The position numbers and the translations under genes were made by a program. This document shows positions 42,774-51,535 of a DNA stretch of 64,000 bases, one piece after another. The notes under the pieces were generated by a model. It did no database searches and was not told where the DNA came from. It saw nothing but the letters and a program-made list of their open reading frames with translations. Numbering within the stretch: position 1 is the first letter of the stretch; every line of letters starts with the position of its first letter. This DNA is from JANQHS01 sp965227315. GTDB taxonomy: Bacteria; Bacteroidota; Bacteroidia; Cytophagales; CCMP332. The stretch lies in NCBI GenBank assembly GCA_965227315.1, contig OZ245737.1, positions 1,302,001 through 1,366,000 of the forward strand, in the 5' to 3' direction.

Positions 42774-45557
42774 ATGAAAAAAATTTACACTCCCCTATTG
42801 GTCATTTTAGTCCTTTTTGAGCTAAATGCTCAAGACAATGTAGGTATAGGGACAACGACTCCCAACCCAAATTCGATTCTTGAATTGGTCTCCTCGGATA
42901 AGGGATTCCTGATGACCAGATTGAATTCCGCAGATACTTCTGTAATCGGAAACTCAGGTGTCAATACCGGTATGATGTTTTATGCATCAGATGTGGGACA
43001 GTTCATGTTCTATGACGGCACGAAATGGGAGTCGCTCAGCATTGGGACAAACTATTGGGGAAGTTCGGGCAATGATATCTATAACCTGAATAGCGGGAAT
43101 ATTGGCTTTGGAACGAGCAATCCCCTGTACGATCTGCATATGGAGGGAAACACCTACTCAATGCGATTGAAGAGTACTCAATCAACCGGGGCGGCGGCTA
43201 CCGAGATCTACTTCGGAAGAGACAATGGCGGAGGTGGATTTCAAACAACCGGATTTATCAACGACCCGGGCTCAGGGGATTATTTACAGATCGGCTCCCC
43301 CTTCTTCCTCCAATTCAACACCAACTTTTCCACTCGTATGACCATTGACAATGCCGGTAATGTGGGCATTGGCACTCCCGGCCCATCAGCAAGGCTCGAT
43401 GTTGATGGGAGTGTAAGATTCAGAAGCCTGGGAGGAAATGGTGATCAGATCGTCGTTGTGGATAATAATGGAGATCTGGATACGGTCAGCCTTGCCAACA
43501 CCCTTTTATGGGGAGTGACTGGTGATGATATCTACAATCTCAATTCCGGTGGGGTGGCCATCGGAGGGCCTTCTACAACCTTAAAATTCCAGGTTACCGA
43601 CATTACTTCCGGAACAAACCCGACCATGGCGGTTTCGAATTCGGATGGCTCCGGTGATGTAGGGTATGGAATGGGCAACTCCGGCAGCGGTCAGTCCTAT
43701 GTGATCGGAATCGATGGCAGCGATGGGGATCTGTTCAAAATATCCAATGGGGGCTCATTGGGCACAAATGACCGAATCACCATTGAGCAATCCGGGAATG
43801 TCGGTATCGGAATAAATGCAAATACGATCTATAGGCTGTACAATTTTGTCCCGAATACCAATAGCACCACTCCATATGGTATTTACAATTCTCATAACTA
43901 TGTGGGGGCAGGAACCAAATATGGGATCTACAATTTGGTAAGCACCGATGGAACGGGTACCAAATACGGACAATACAACAACATCATTCAACCGGCCGGA
44001 GAGGCAAGCCCCATGGTGGGGGTTTACAATAACCTAAATCATGACGGGACCGGTGCTGTTTACGGGGTTTACAATAGTGCTACAGGTGCTGCTACCTCCG
44101 GAAATATATATGGCGTATACAACACAGGAGAGGATTACAACTACTTTTCTGGATTTGTTGGGATTGGAACGACAATTCCCTTCAATCGACTGGATGTCGA
44201 AGGCGGCGTTGCTATTGGAGCCTCTTATTCGGGTTCAATCGTCGCACCTACCAATGGGATGATCGTGCAGGGAAATGTTGGTATCGGAAACAATGCACCG
44301 GATCAATCTCTTGTCGTAGGAGATCCGCAGGGTTCAGGCTGGATCTTTCCGGCGGTCACAGTGGGGTCTGCGGCCAGCGGAGGTGCGGTTCAGATCGGGA
44401 GTTCAACAAACTTTTTATCCATTGATGCCAGCAATACCTTTTCAAGAGCAAGATTCAGGGTCACTGATGCAGGAGGAGTCGGTCAGGGAGATCTCCAGTT
44501 TTTGGTTGGTGGCATCGGTATAAATGAAGCTGTCCCCTTGAATCTTCTGGACGTGAACGGTGCCGTAGCGATTGGCGCCGGTTACTCAGGTACATTTTCA
44601 GCCCCGTCGAATGGCTTGATCGTAGAGGGGGATGTTGGTATAGGAACCACAACCCAAATTGGGGCTGCGAAGATGACCATATCCGAATCTACAGCTGGCT
44701 ATACCGGAGTGTACGTAAACTCAAGTACCGATGGAGAGCCCTTTTATGGATATGCTGAAAATGGACTTTCAACCACCTGGACCTATATGGATGGAGACGA
44801 TGGCAATAAGTGGAAAGTATATAATTCGGGCGACAGGATAACGGTAACAACCACCGGTGAGGTTGGGATCAATACCACTAGTCCGAATGCCAATACCTCA
44901 ATGGAAGTGAGCAGCACCAACAGATTATTTGGCATCAACATCCAGGCAACACATTCTTCCAGTTTTTCTTATGCCCTCAACGTCAACAACGTGGTCACAA
45001 GCGGCAGTTCTTCAAGGGGAGGATATCTAACGGCAACGAACAACGGAACAGGATTGAGCTACGGATTATATGCTTTGGCCTTGGGAAGTTCTACCTCAAC
45101 CAAATATGGAGTTTTTGGCAGCACCAGTGGCTCTGGTACGAGATACGGTGTTTACTGCTCCGGAAACGGAGGATATACGGGAACATGGAGCTTTCTTTCC
45201 GATGAAAACTTCAAAACCCAGATCAAGGAAACCGAACCTATGCTTTCCAAAGTAATGCAGCTTGAGCCCAAACGGTACCATTATCGTAGAGATAACATAG
45301 GTCAGCACATGAACCTCCCCGAGGGAGAGCATATCGGCTTTCTCTCACAGGAGGTCGAAAAGGTCTTTCCGGAGTTGGTTTCGAATGACGTTCACCCGGG
45401 TATGGCATTGGAAAATGGAGATGACGGCGAGGAAATCAATTACAAAGGGCTGAATTACATTGGCCTTACCCCAATTCTTGTCCAGGCTATACAGGAACAA
45501 CAAGCACAGATCGAATCGCTAAAAAAAGAGATAGAGCAATTAAAGGCAGGAAGATAA
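42774..45557 (+). CDS. Secreted fibre-like protein with S74 intramolecular chaperone domain
   Basis: 927 residues from the ATG at 42774. The signal peptide M-K-K-I-Y-T-P-L-L-V ends at L-N-A-Q. A long repetitive region (25-790) carries many V-G-I-G-x-x-x-P units separated by Gly/Ser/Thr/Asn-rich beta stretches, and also K-Y-G-(I/Q)-Y-N repeats, suggesting a trimeric beta fibre. The C-terminus is a Peptidase_S74/endosialidase chaperone domain: F-L-S-D-E-N-F-K contains the cleavage dyad Ser809 and Lys814, then E-H-I-G-F-L-S-Q-E-V-E-K-V-F-P-E-L-V, and a terminal coiled coil. In phage fibres this domain cuts itself off after trimerisation. There is no T9SS tail, and no phage genes are nearby. Confidence 0.87.
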   Translation: MKKIYTPLLVILVLFELNAQDNVGIGTTTPNPNSILELVSSDKGFLMTRLNSADTSVIGNSGVNTGMMFYASDVGQFMFYDGTKWESLSIGTNYWGSSGNDIYNLNSGNIGFGTSNPLYDLHMEGNTYSMRLKSTQSTGAAATEIYFGRDNGGGGFQTTGFINDPGSGDYLQIGSPFFLQFNTNFSTRMTIDNAGNVGIGTPGPSARLDVDGSVRFRSLGGNGDQIVVVDNNGDLDTVSLANTLLWGVTGDDIYNLNSGGVAIGGPSTTLKFQVTDITSGTNPTMAVSNSDGSGDVGYGMGNSGSGQSYVIGIDGSDGDLFKISNGGSLGTNDRITIEQSGNVGIGINANTIYRLYNFVPNTNSTTPYGIYNSHNYVGAGTKYGIYNLVSTDGTGTKYGQYNNIIQPAGEASPMVGVYNNLNHDGTGAVYGVYNSATGAATSGNIYGVYNTGEDYNYFSGFVGIGTTIPFNRLDVEGGVAIGASYSGSIVAPTNGMIVQGNVGIGNNAPDQSLVVGDPQGSGWIFPAVTVGSAASGGAVQIGSSTNFLSIDASNTFSRARFRVTDAGGVGQGDLQFLVGGIGINEAVPLNLLDVNGAVAIGAGYSGTFSAPSNGLIVEGDVGIGTTTQIGAAKMTISESTAGYTGVYVNSSTDGEPFYGYAENGLSTTWTYMDGDDGNKWKVYNSGDRITVTTTGEVGINTTSPNANTSMEVSSTNRLFGINIQATHSSSFSYALNVNNVVTSGSSSRGGYLTATNNGTGLSYGLYALALGSSTSTKYGVFGSTSGSGTRYGVYCSGNGGYTGTWSFLSDENFKTQIKETEPMLSKVMQLEPKRYHYRRDNIGQHMNLPEGEHIGFLSQEVEKVFPELVSNDVHPGMALENGDDGEEINYKGLNYIGLTPILVQAIQEQQAQIESLKKEIEQLKAGR

Positions 45558-45570
45558 TCCGCGGGTAAAT

Positions 45571-46758
45571 TCAGGACAAGATGGGCTCAGCGAGGGCCCA
45601 TTTTTTTTTACCCTCCCCGTCAAGGAAGAAAAACAAAGAGCCATCCATTCCCTCATCGAGTTTGTACTTCTTTAGGATCAGCTCCTTCGACAATGGGTAA
45701 TTTCTGATCAATATTTCATTGGCTGAAGACCCTATTGAGTTCAAAGCACCTGGCTCTCCGGATCGGATAACCCTCCATTTTCGACCCGGAAAGTCCGGGT
45801 TAAGTTCCTGAGAGGTAAACAAATGCGTATTCCTCGAAATTTTTGATAGGGAATACCTTTCGGAGATCATATCAAAGGATTGCGCCTTCATGAAAGCGGG
45901 GTTCGGATCATAAAGAAAATCTCTTAATCCAGCATATGGAGCCCTGGATTCGGTAGGCTGTTTCCAATTGGTTTCCACCGAATTCCATACCCCTTTGTGA
46001 TGCCAGTCCAAGAATAGTTTCGGGAGATCGTTCCCTTCTCTTCCAAACTCAAATAAAACCTCTTTACACTCGCGTTCCACAGATAAGATCCTGATCGATG
46101 AGGGTTTTCCTAATTCACGGATCCCATAATCGATATCCAGCATAGGACTGGATTTGACCAATACCTTCTTAGATCTTTTCAAAAGATCAGGGATCATTCT
46201 CGCAATATTGGGGCTGGAATCATGGAACCTGAAAACCCTGCCCTTTTGATTCCTTCTGTCGGGATCAATGATGATCAGATCAGCTTCACCTTCAAGGGAA
46301 TCCAATCCCCGTATTGAATCCATGTTTTTGATCGAAACATCAACTTCTCCCCAAAGGTCAAAGTTGTACCGGTTGATCTCCGCCAGATCTTCATTTGATT
46401 CAAACCCAATGGCCTTCTGAAAACCCTGCTTCAGAAAAAACAGGTCCGCTCCCATACCCATGCTCAGGTCTATCAGGAGTTTCCCGGAATACAATTCCGC
46501 CTTCCTTTTGGCTGTGATCTGAGATGAAGCCTGTTCTATTGCTCGTTTTGGCGGAATGATCAAACCTTCTTTGCATAGCTCTGGCAGTTTCCTTTGTAAT
46601 CGTGATTTTCCTTCAAATTGAGCCTTGATATAGGCTTTGGACCATTCACTTCCCTTTTTGATCCCGAGCAGGGCCGAGTCGGCATCCAGAGATGCGTTCT
46701 CTTTCAGAAAAGAGCGGGCCTCAGAATTCTGATGGGTTTTTACCCAGCTCCAACCCAT
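45571..46758 (-). CDS. Class I SAM-dependent methyltransferase with THUMP-like domain
   Basis: 395 residues. The N-terminal 90 residues are helical. The SAM-binding fold begins L-L-I-D-L-S-M-G-M-G-A-D (motif I, about 94-105), with G-F-E-S-N-E binding the ribose and I-I-I-D-P-D-R-R as motif IV. The C-terminal 70 residues (N-Y-P-L-S-K-E-L-I-L-K-K-Y through G-S-L-F-F-F-L) match the THUMP-like domain family of Bacteroidota. An RNA substrate is likely but unspecified. The start overlaps the asd stop by 19 bases, so the two are co-translated. A terminator for the opposite gene lies in its 3' end. Confidence 0.82.
   Translation of the reverse strand: MGWSWVKTHQNSEARSFLKENASLDADSALLGIKKGSEWSKAYIKAQFEGKSRLQRKLPELCKEGLIIPPKRAIEQASSQITAKRKAELYSGKLLIDLSMGMGADLFFLKQGFQKAIGFESNEDLAEINRYNFDLWGEVDVSIKNMDSIRGLDSLEGEADLIIIDPDRRNQKGRVFRFHDSSPNIARMIPDLLKRSKKVLVKSSPMLDIDYGIRELGKPSSIRILSVERECKEVLFEFGREGNDLPKLFLDWHHKGVWNSVETNWKQPTESRAPYAGLRDFLYDPNPAFMKAQSFDMISERYSLSKISRNTHLFTSQELNPDFPGRKWRVIRSGEPGALNSIGSSANEILIRNYPLSKELILKKYKLDEGMDGSLFFFLDGEGKKKWALAEPILS
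45581..45609 (+). terminator. Terminator for the S74 fibre gene, inside the opposing gene
   Basis: ATGGGC pairs with GCCCAT (45596-45601) with further pairing of CTC and GAG, followed by nine T's (45601-45609). It lies 24 bases after the fibre gene's stop and within the last codons of the convergent methyltransferase gene, where the T run encodes three lysines on the other strand. Confidence 0.75.
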
Positions 46759-47750
46759 TTCATTTCATGGACAAGGCGAGCGATCTGAAGGGCATTGGTT
46801 GCGGCGCCCTTCCTCAGGTTATCCGAAACGATCCACATATTCAAACCATTCGGAAGGGTATCATCCCTGCGGATCCTTCCAACAAAAACCTCATCGCTTC
46901 CTGTGGAATCCAACGGCATGGGATAAAGTCCATCCTTGGGTTTGTCTTTTACGGTCACCCCTTTTGCTCCCTCCAGCAGTCTGACCACCTCATTGGTGTC
47001 AAAGGCCTTTTTCAGTTCCACATTCACCGACTCAGAATGACTTGTATCCACAGGAACGCGCACACAGGTCGCAGTGATCTTCAGTTGGGGAAGGGCGAGG
47101 ATCTTTCTGGTTTCCTGCATGATCTTCCACTCTTCCTTGGTGTATCGGTTTTCCAGGAATATATCAATATGCGGAATCACATTACCCTCAATGGGATGCC
47201 TCAAGGGCAGTGCTCCAGTATGCCCGCCATTTCTTTCGTTTTTCAATTGGTTCAGGGCATCCTTTCCGGCTCCCGAAACACTTTGATACGTTGAGACCAC
47301 AACCCTTTCAAGATCAAAATTCTTCTCCAGTACCTCCAGGACCATGGTCAGTTGTATGGTCGAACAATTCGGATTGGCGATCAAACGCGCATCCCGTGTC
47401 AGGATGCCTCCGTTTATCTCAGGGACGATCAAGGGGATCTCATCATGCATTCTCCATGCACTTGAGTTATCGATCACATAGGCACCCTTGGCCGTGAACT
47501 TCTTCGCATAAGAAAGCGAAGTATTGGCACCTGCAGAAAAAAGTGCGATATGCGGTTTCCTTTTTAACGCCTCCTCAATGGAAACCACCTTCATTTCACC
47601 GAATGGGCTTTCAATAGATCTTCCCACAGAGTTTTCCGAGGCTGCAAGGATCAGTTCCACCCCTTCCTTAAAGTACTCCGGGATCAGGGAGACCATGAGC
47701 CGGCCGACATTCCCGGTGGCCCCAATGACCGCAATTTTCACTTCTGCCAT
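46740..47750 (-). CDS. asd: Aspartate-semialdehyde dehydrogenase
   Basis: 336 residues. It reduces aspartyl phosphate to aspartate semialdehyde for lysine, diaminopimelate, threonine and methionine synthesis. The NADP-binding G-A-T-G-N-V-G is at 10-16, the catalytic Cys129 is in N-P-N-C-S-T-I-Q, and the acid-base His is in T-S-H-S-E-S-V-N. Length and motifs are normal. It heads a two-gene unit with the methyltransferase and is divergent from the lamin-tail gene across 36 bases. Confidence 0.96.
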   Translation of the reverse strand: MAEVKIAVIGATGNVGRLMVSLIPEYFKEGVELILAASENSVGRSIESPFGEMKVVSIEEALKRKPHIALFSAGANTSLSYAKKFTAKGAYVIDNSSAWRMHDEIPLIVPEINGGILTRDARLIANPNCSTIQLTMVLEVLEKNFDLERVVVSTYQSVSGAGKDALNQLKNERNGGHTGALPLRHPIEGNVIPHIDIFLENRYTKEEWKIMQETRKILALPQLKITATCVRVPVDTSHSESVNVELKKAFDTNEVVRLLEGAKGVTVKDKPKDGLYPMPLDSTGSDEVFVGRIRRDDTLPNGLNMWIVSDNLRKGAATNALQIARLVHEMKWVGAG

Positions 47751-47786
47751 TGCGCAAAGGAACTAAAGATTTGGTATATTAAGAGA

Positions 47787-50700
47787 GTGATAAAATGTAT
47801 TAACCTCATGTTGGCAATGGTCTTGTCCTTACCTTGCCGATCACAGTTCTTTGAGGATTTCAGCGATGGTGATTTTCTGAACAATCCCACTTGGACAGGC
47901 GACACTGGACAGTTCCGAATTGACTCCAATCTGACCCTACAAAGTCAGGGAAATCCCAAAAGCCAAACCATATTTCTTTCCGTCTCCAGTTCCAGGATCA
48001 AAAACCAGATTTGGGAATTTTTTGTCCGCTGTGATTTCTCGCCGAGTTCTGGAAACCATGCAAGGATCTATCTGGCCGCAAGCGATACGGGAGACAACCC
48101 TGAGGGTTATTTTGTGCGGCTCGGGGGCATTTCCGGATCTGATGATGCGGTTGACCTGTACAGATCCCATCATGGAGACCATGAAAAGCTGATCGAAGGA
48201 CTTCCGGGCTTTTTTGGTAAACCTTCCAATTTGGCCCTGATCAGGGTCAAAAGAGATTATCATGGCCGATGGGAATTGGAGGTTGATACCACAGCAACAG
48301 GGCAGAACTTCATTTTCCAGGGATATACGTTTGACACCACTATGGTTTCGTCACAGTATTTTTCCTGTAACTTCAAGCATACCAGCACCAGACGAGATCT
48401 TTTCTTCTTTGATGATCTCCTGATCCGAAATGGCGATATGGATCTGGTATCTGCAAAATCACGAGGAGAAAAAGAGATTGAAGTTTGCTTTTCCTCTGGC
48501 CTTGATCCGAACAAAAATCTACCGGTCGAAAACTTCTCAATCGGCAATCCAGCCCGGATTCCCGATTCAGTCGTACTGATCCCCGGGAAGTCCAATTCGT
48601 TAAGATTGACTTTCTCGAATGCTCTCGAACAGGGACCAGCCTGGGTCAGGGTAAATCAGATCCAGGATGAAGAGGGTAACCTTTTGGAATCCGACTCTGT
48701 TGAGATCATTGTTAATCGAGGAAAACCAAGGCCGGAGGAAATAATCATTAACGAGATCTTCTACGACCCCGTACCGCAGGTGGGATTGCCCGAATACGAA
48801 TTTCTCGAGCTGCACAACCCAACGGAAGCTTTTCTTTCTTTGGAAGGGCTTAGAATCCGGATAAACGGACGAAGCTCAAGCCTGCCATCGGAAATTATAT
48901 GGCCCGGAGAACATATAATCCTTTGCTCCCCCGAAGCCGCTGAGGAATACAAATACCTGGGTAGGAGCCTGGGACTGGAGGATTTCCCGCCGCTGGTCAA
49001 TTCCGGTGCTTCAATTTCACTTATCGGCAGGGACTCTTCCATATTGGATCGAACCTTCTATTCCTCGGTGCTTTTTTCAGATGCAGAAAAAAGAAACGGT
49101 GGTTATTCGCTGGAACTTAAAGATCCCGGACGACCCTGTGGAGGTCTACTGAACTGGGACGGATCAAATTCATCAACTGGCGGAACACCAGGGAAAATCA
49201 ACTCCATCTACAATACCGAACCTGATTCAGGCTCGAACTACATCACCAAAATCAATCCTATTTCCACCGGATTCATTCAGGTTGATTTTGCAAAGGGTCT
49301 GGAGAAGTCCAGCCTTGATCGCCACAAGTACAAGATCTCAAATGAAACTCTCGTCCATACCCTCTCCTGGTTGGATACGTTACGCCTTAATTCAGTGCTT
49401 TTGGAGTTGAGGCCAGCCCTGATTCCGGGCAGCACCTATTTCCTTTCGGCCGATTCCCTGAAAGACTGTGATGAAAACATCTTTTCCATTCCCGTGCAAA
49501 GGTTTGGAATTGGAAAAAGACCGGGATTAGGGGATATAGTGCTGACCGAGTATCTTCCTATCGAATCAGAGAATGGATTTAGCGACGAATACCTCGAGTT
49601 ATTCAATGCGGGAGATTCGATTATAAACCTCGCGGGGGTTAAGATCTCAGATCTGACGGGTGATGTTTCACTTCCGGAAAGAAACCTGTTCCCCGGAGAC
49701 TATCTGTTGCTGTCCGCGTCTAATCCTCATCCCAATCTGCTGAATTGGCTGGACATCGGTATTCCGTCCATCAACAATTCCGGAGACATGATCTTGCTTA
49801 AAGATCAGGACAAGAGGATCTTGCAACGGATCAATTTCAATCCTGAGCTGTTCAATGAAGTAAAGCTGGAAGGAAGATCGATCGAATTGATCCACCCAAA
49901 TGCCTTCTGTGAAAAAAAGAAAAACTGGAAGGTTTCTACATACGGAGCCGGAGGAACTCCGGGAAAGCAAAACTCGGTTTTCGATCCCCATTTTCAGGAA
50001 AAAAGACCCAAAATCACCGAGGCCTACTTTGATCAGGACTCCAACCTGATCATCAACCTGAGCAAAAGGGTTGACACTTTAAAAAGCATATCGAATGGGA
50101 AAATTGAATTTGGTTCCGGTCAAGTGTTTGATCCGATCTTCAGCAAAACAGATGGCAGCTTCTCCAGAATGGTGCTTCCTTCCGGTTTGGTGGATCAAAA
50201 TGATAATGATCTGCAGCTAAAGAATTTTTATTCATGTGCCGGAACAAGGTTTAGCACCCCTTCCGGTGCTCTGTTAAAGCCGGAAACCCCGAAACCCGGG
50301 ACTTTGATCCTAAATGAAATACTCTTTGATCATAAAACAGGATCTGCAGAATTTCTGGAGTTATTGGTCCGTGGAGAAGTACCAATTCTCACAGACGGAA
50401 TTTGGCTGATATATTCAACCGATACGGAAAAACCCGGAGATTCCATTAGACTTCAATTCCCAGGTCCCCTCCTTTTTCCCGAAGACTTCTTAGTACTTAC
50501 AAAGGATTCAACCTCCGTCAGAAATGCTTTTCCCAGGACTCCTCCAAAAACATTAATTCAGGAGAATTCATTGCCCGGACTGAATGATGATCAGGGAATC
50601 CTGGAGCTGCGATATACGGATAGCCTCATGGTGGACAAAGCGATATATGATGAAGAGATGCATTTTGCCCTGCTTGATCAAACCGAAAATGTGAGTCTCG

Positions 50701-51140
50701 AGAAGATCATACCCGAAAACTCAGGACTCGATCAAAACAACTGGGCTTCCGCTTCATCCGGCAGTGGATATGGAACTCCGGGGCTTCCCAACAGTCAATA
50801 TGTTGGTAATTCTGGTGCTGAAGAATTGGTCAGCGTACATCCGGCCATCTTTTCTCCCGATGGCGACGGATACCAGGACATTCTAGAGATCAGGGTCAAT
50901 TCAGGTGGAATACAGGCCTTGATCTCTATTGAGGTCTATACCGCGAATGGAAATCGGTTTAGGAATGTTGCCCACCAACAGGTTCTGGGCAACCGGAATG
51001 TATTCCTCTGGGATGGATTTTCTGATCAAAACCAAAAGGCCTCATTCGGAAATTATATAGTTTTGGTCAGCATTTTTGAGCCCGGTCAAAAAACCAAAAG
51101 GGTCAAAAGAATTGTTGGTGTGGGTGGATACGTCAAATAA
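47787..51140 (+). CDS. Large secreted protein with three lamin-tail domains
   Basis: 1117 residues from GTG at 47787 (ATG at 47808 is possible). Signal peptide ends L-P-C-R-S-Q. Residues 20-210 look like a lectin/glucanase-type beta sandwich (F-F-E-D-F-S-D-G-D-F). Ig-like SbsA-type units lie at about 215-310 and 500-580. Lamin-tail domains start near 317 (I-I-I-N-E-I-F-Y-D-P), 583 (I-V-L-T-E-Y-L-P) and 838 (L-I-L-N-E-I-L-F-D), each with an L-E-L-x-N-like core. The C-terminus (from 1017) has F-S-P-D-G-D-G-Y-Q-D and a FlgD-like sheet, close to the CHU_C/type B T9SS region. Likely surface-exposed; function unknown. Confidence 0.82.
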   Translation: MIKCINLMLAMVLSLPCRSQFFEDFSDGDFLNNPTWTGDTGQFRIDSNLTLQSQGNPKSQTIFLSVSSSRIKNQIWEFFVRCDFSPSSGNHARIYLAASDTGDNPEGYFVRLGGISGSDDAVDLYRSHHGDHEKLIEGLPGFFGKPSNLALIRVKRDYHGRWELEVDTTATGQNFIFQGYTFDTTMVSSQYFSCNFKHTSTRRDLFFFDDLLIRNGDMDLVSAKSRGEKEIEVCFSSGLDPNKNLPVENFSIGNPARIPDSVVLIPGKSNSLRLTFSNALEQGPAWVRVNQIQDEEGNLLESDSVEIIVNRGKPRPEEIIINEIFYDPVPQVGLPEYEFLELHNPTEAFLSLEGLRIRINGRSSSLPSEIIWPGEHIILCSPEAAEEYKYLGRSLGLEDFPPLVNSGASISLIGRDSSILDRTFYSSVLFSDAEKRNGGYSLELKDPGRPCGGLLNWDGSNSSTGGTPGKINSIYNTEPDSGSNYITKINPISTGFIQVDFAKGLEKSSLDRHKYKISNETLVHTLSWLDTLRLNSVLLELRPALIPGSTYFLSADSLKDCDENIFSIPVQRFGIGKRPGLGDIVLTEYLPIESENGFSDEYLELFNAGDSIINLAGVKISDLTGDVSLPERNLFPGDYLLLSASNPHPNLLNWLDIGIPSINNSGDMILLKDQDKRILQRINFNPELFNEVKLEGRSIELIHPNAFCEKKKNWKVSTYGAGGTPGKQNSVFDPHFQEKRPKITEAYFDQDSNLIINLSKRVDTLKSISNGKIEFGSGQVFDPIFSKTDGSFSRMVLPSGLVDQNDNDLQLKNFYSCAGTRFSTPSGALLKPETPKPGTLILNEILFDHKTGSAEFLELLVRGEVPILTDGIWLIYSTDTEKPGDSIRLQFPGPLLFPEDFLVLTKDSTSVRNAFPRTPPKTLIQENSLPGLNDDQGILELRYTDSLMVDKAIYDEEMHFALLDQTENVSLEKIIPENSGLDQNNWASASSGSGYGTPGLPNSQYVGNSGAEELVSVHPAIFSPDGDGYQDILEIRVNSGGIQALISIEVYTANGNRFRNVAHQQVLGNRNVFLWDGFSDQNQKASFGNYIVLVSIFEPGQKTKRVKRIVGVGGYVK

Positions 51141-51154
51141 ATAGAAAGCTTCCC

Positions 51155-51535
51155 TTGTTAAGATCTAGGATTCTTTTTGGGATCATCCCCATGATATTTC
51201 TGTACTCCTGTGCCACGGTTTTGGGAGGTAAAAAAAATTCCATTGTCATGGGTAGGCATGTTCCAACCAATGCAGGGATCTATCTGGATGGTAATCAGAT
51301 CGGAACAGGTCCCGGGAAGTATAAGCTCAGCAAGGGAGTGATACTCCCCGGCTCAAGCCTTCATGTCAAAAGCGGGAATGATACGATCTTGAATCAGGAA
51401 TTGGACCTTGAGGCTCATCCAGCCTATCTGGCCGGGGATTTTCTCTTACTTGGACTGGGGCTCATAGTGGATGTGCCGACCGGAAATATTTACAGACCCA
51501 AACCCAGAAAATTCTTTACCAGAGATGATCAATAG
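51155..51535 (+). CDS. Small predicted lipoprotein
   Basis: 126 residues from TTG at 51155; ATG at 51191 would leave too short a leader. The lipobox is F-L-Y-S-C, with the lipidated Cys near residue 19. The rest has a PEGA-like beta region: N-A-G-I-Y-L-D-G-N-Q-I-G-T-G-P (about 39-53) and a hydrophobic segment L-A-G-D-F-L-L-L-G-L-G-L near 92-103. It overlaps the PagL-like gene by 11 bases and follows the lamin-tail gene by 14 bases. The shared message with a lipid A enzyme suggests an outer-membrane role, but nothing specific is visible. Confidence 0.65.
   Translation: MLRSRILFGIIPMIFLYSCATVLGGKKNSIVMGRHVPTNAGIYLDGNQIGTGPGKYKLSKGVILPGSSLHVKSGNDTILNQELDLEAHPAYLAGDFLLLGLGLIVDVPTGNIYRPKPRKFFTRDDQ

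Noticed and set aside
42774..45557. Prophage tail fibre
   Set aside because: The S74 domain is phage-like, but there are no capsid, terminase, integrase or other tail genes nearby, and a signal peptide is present.
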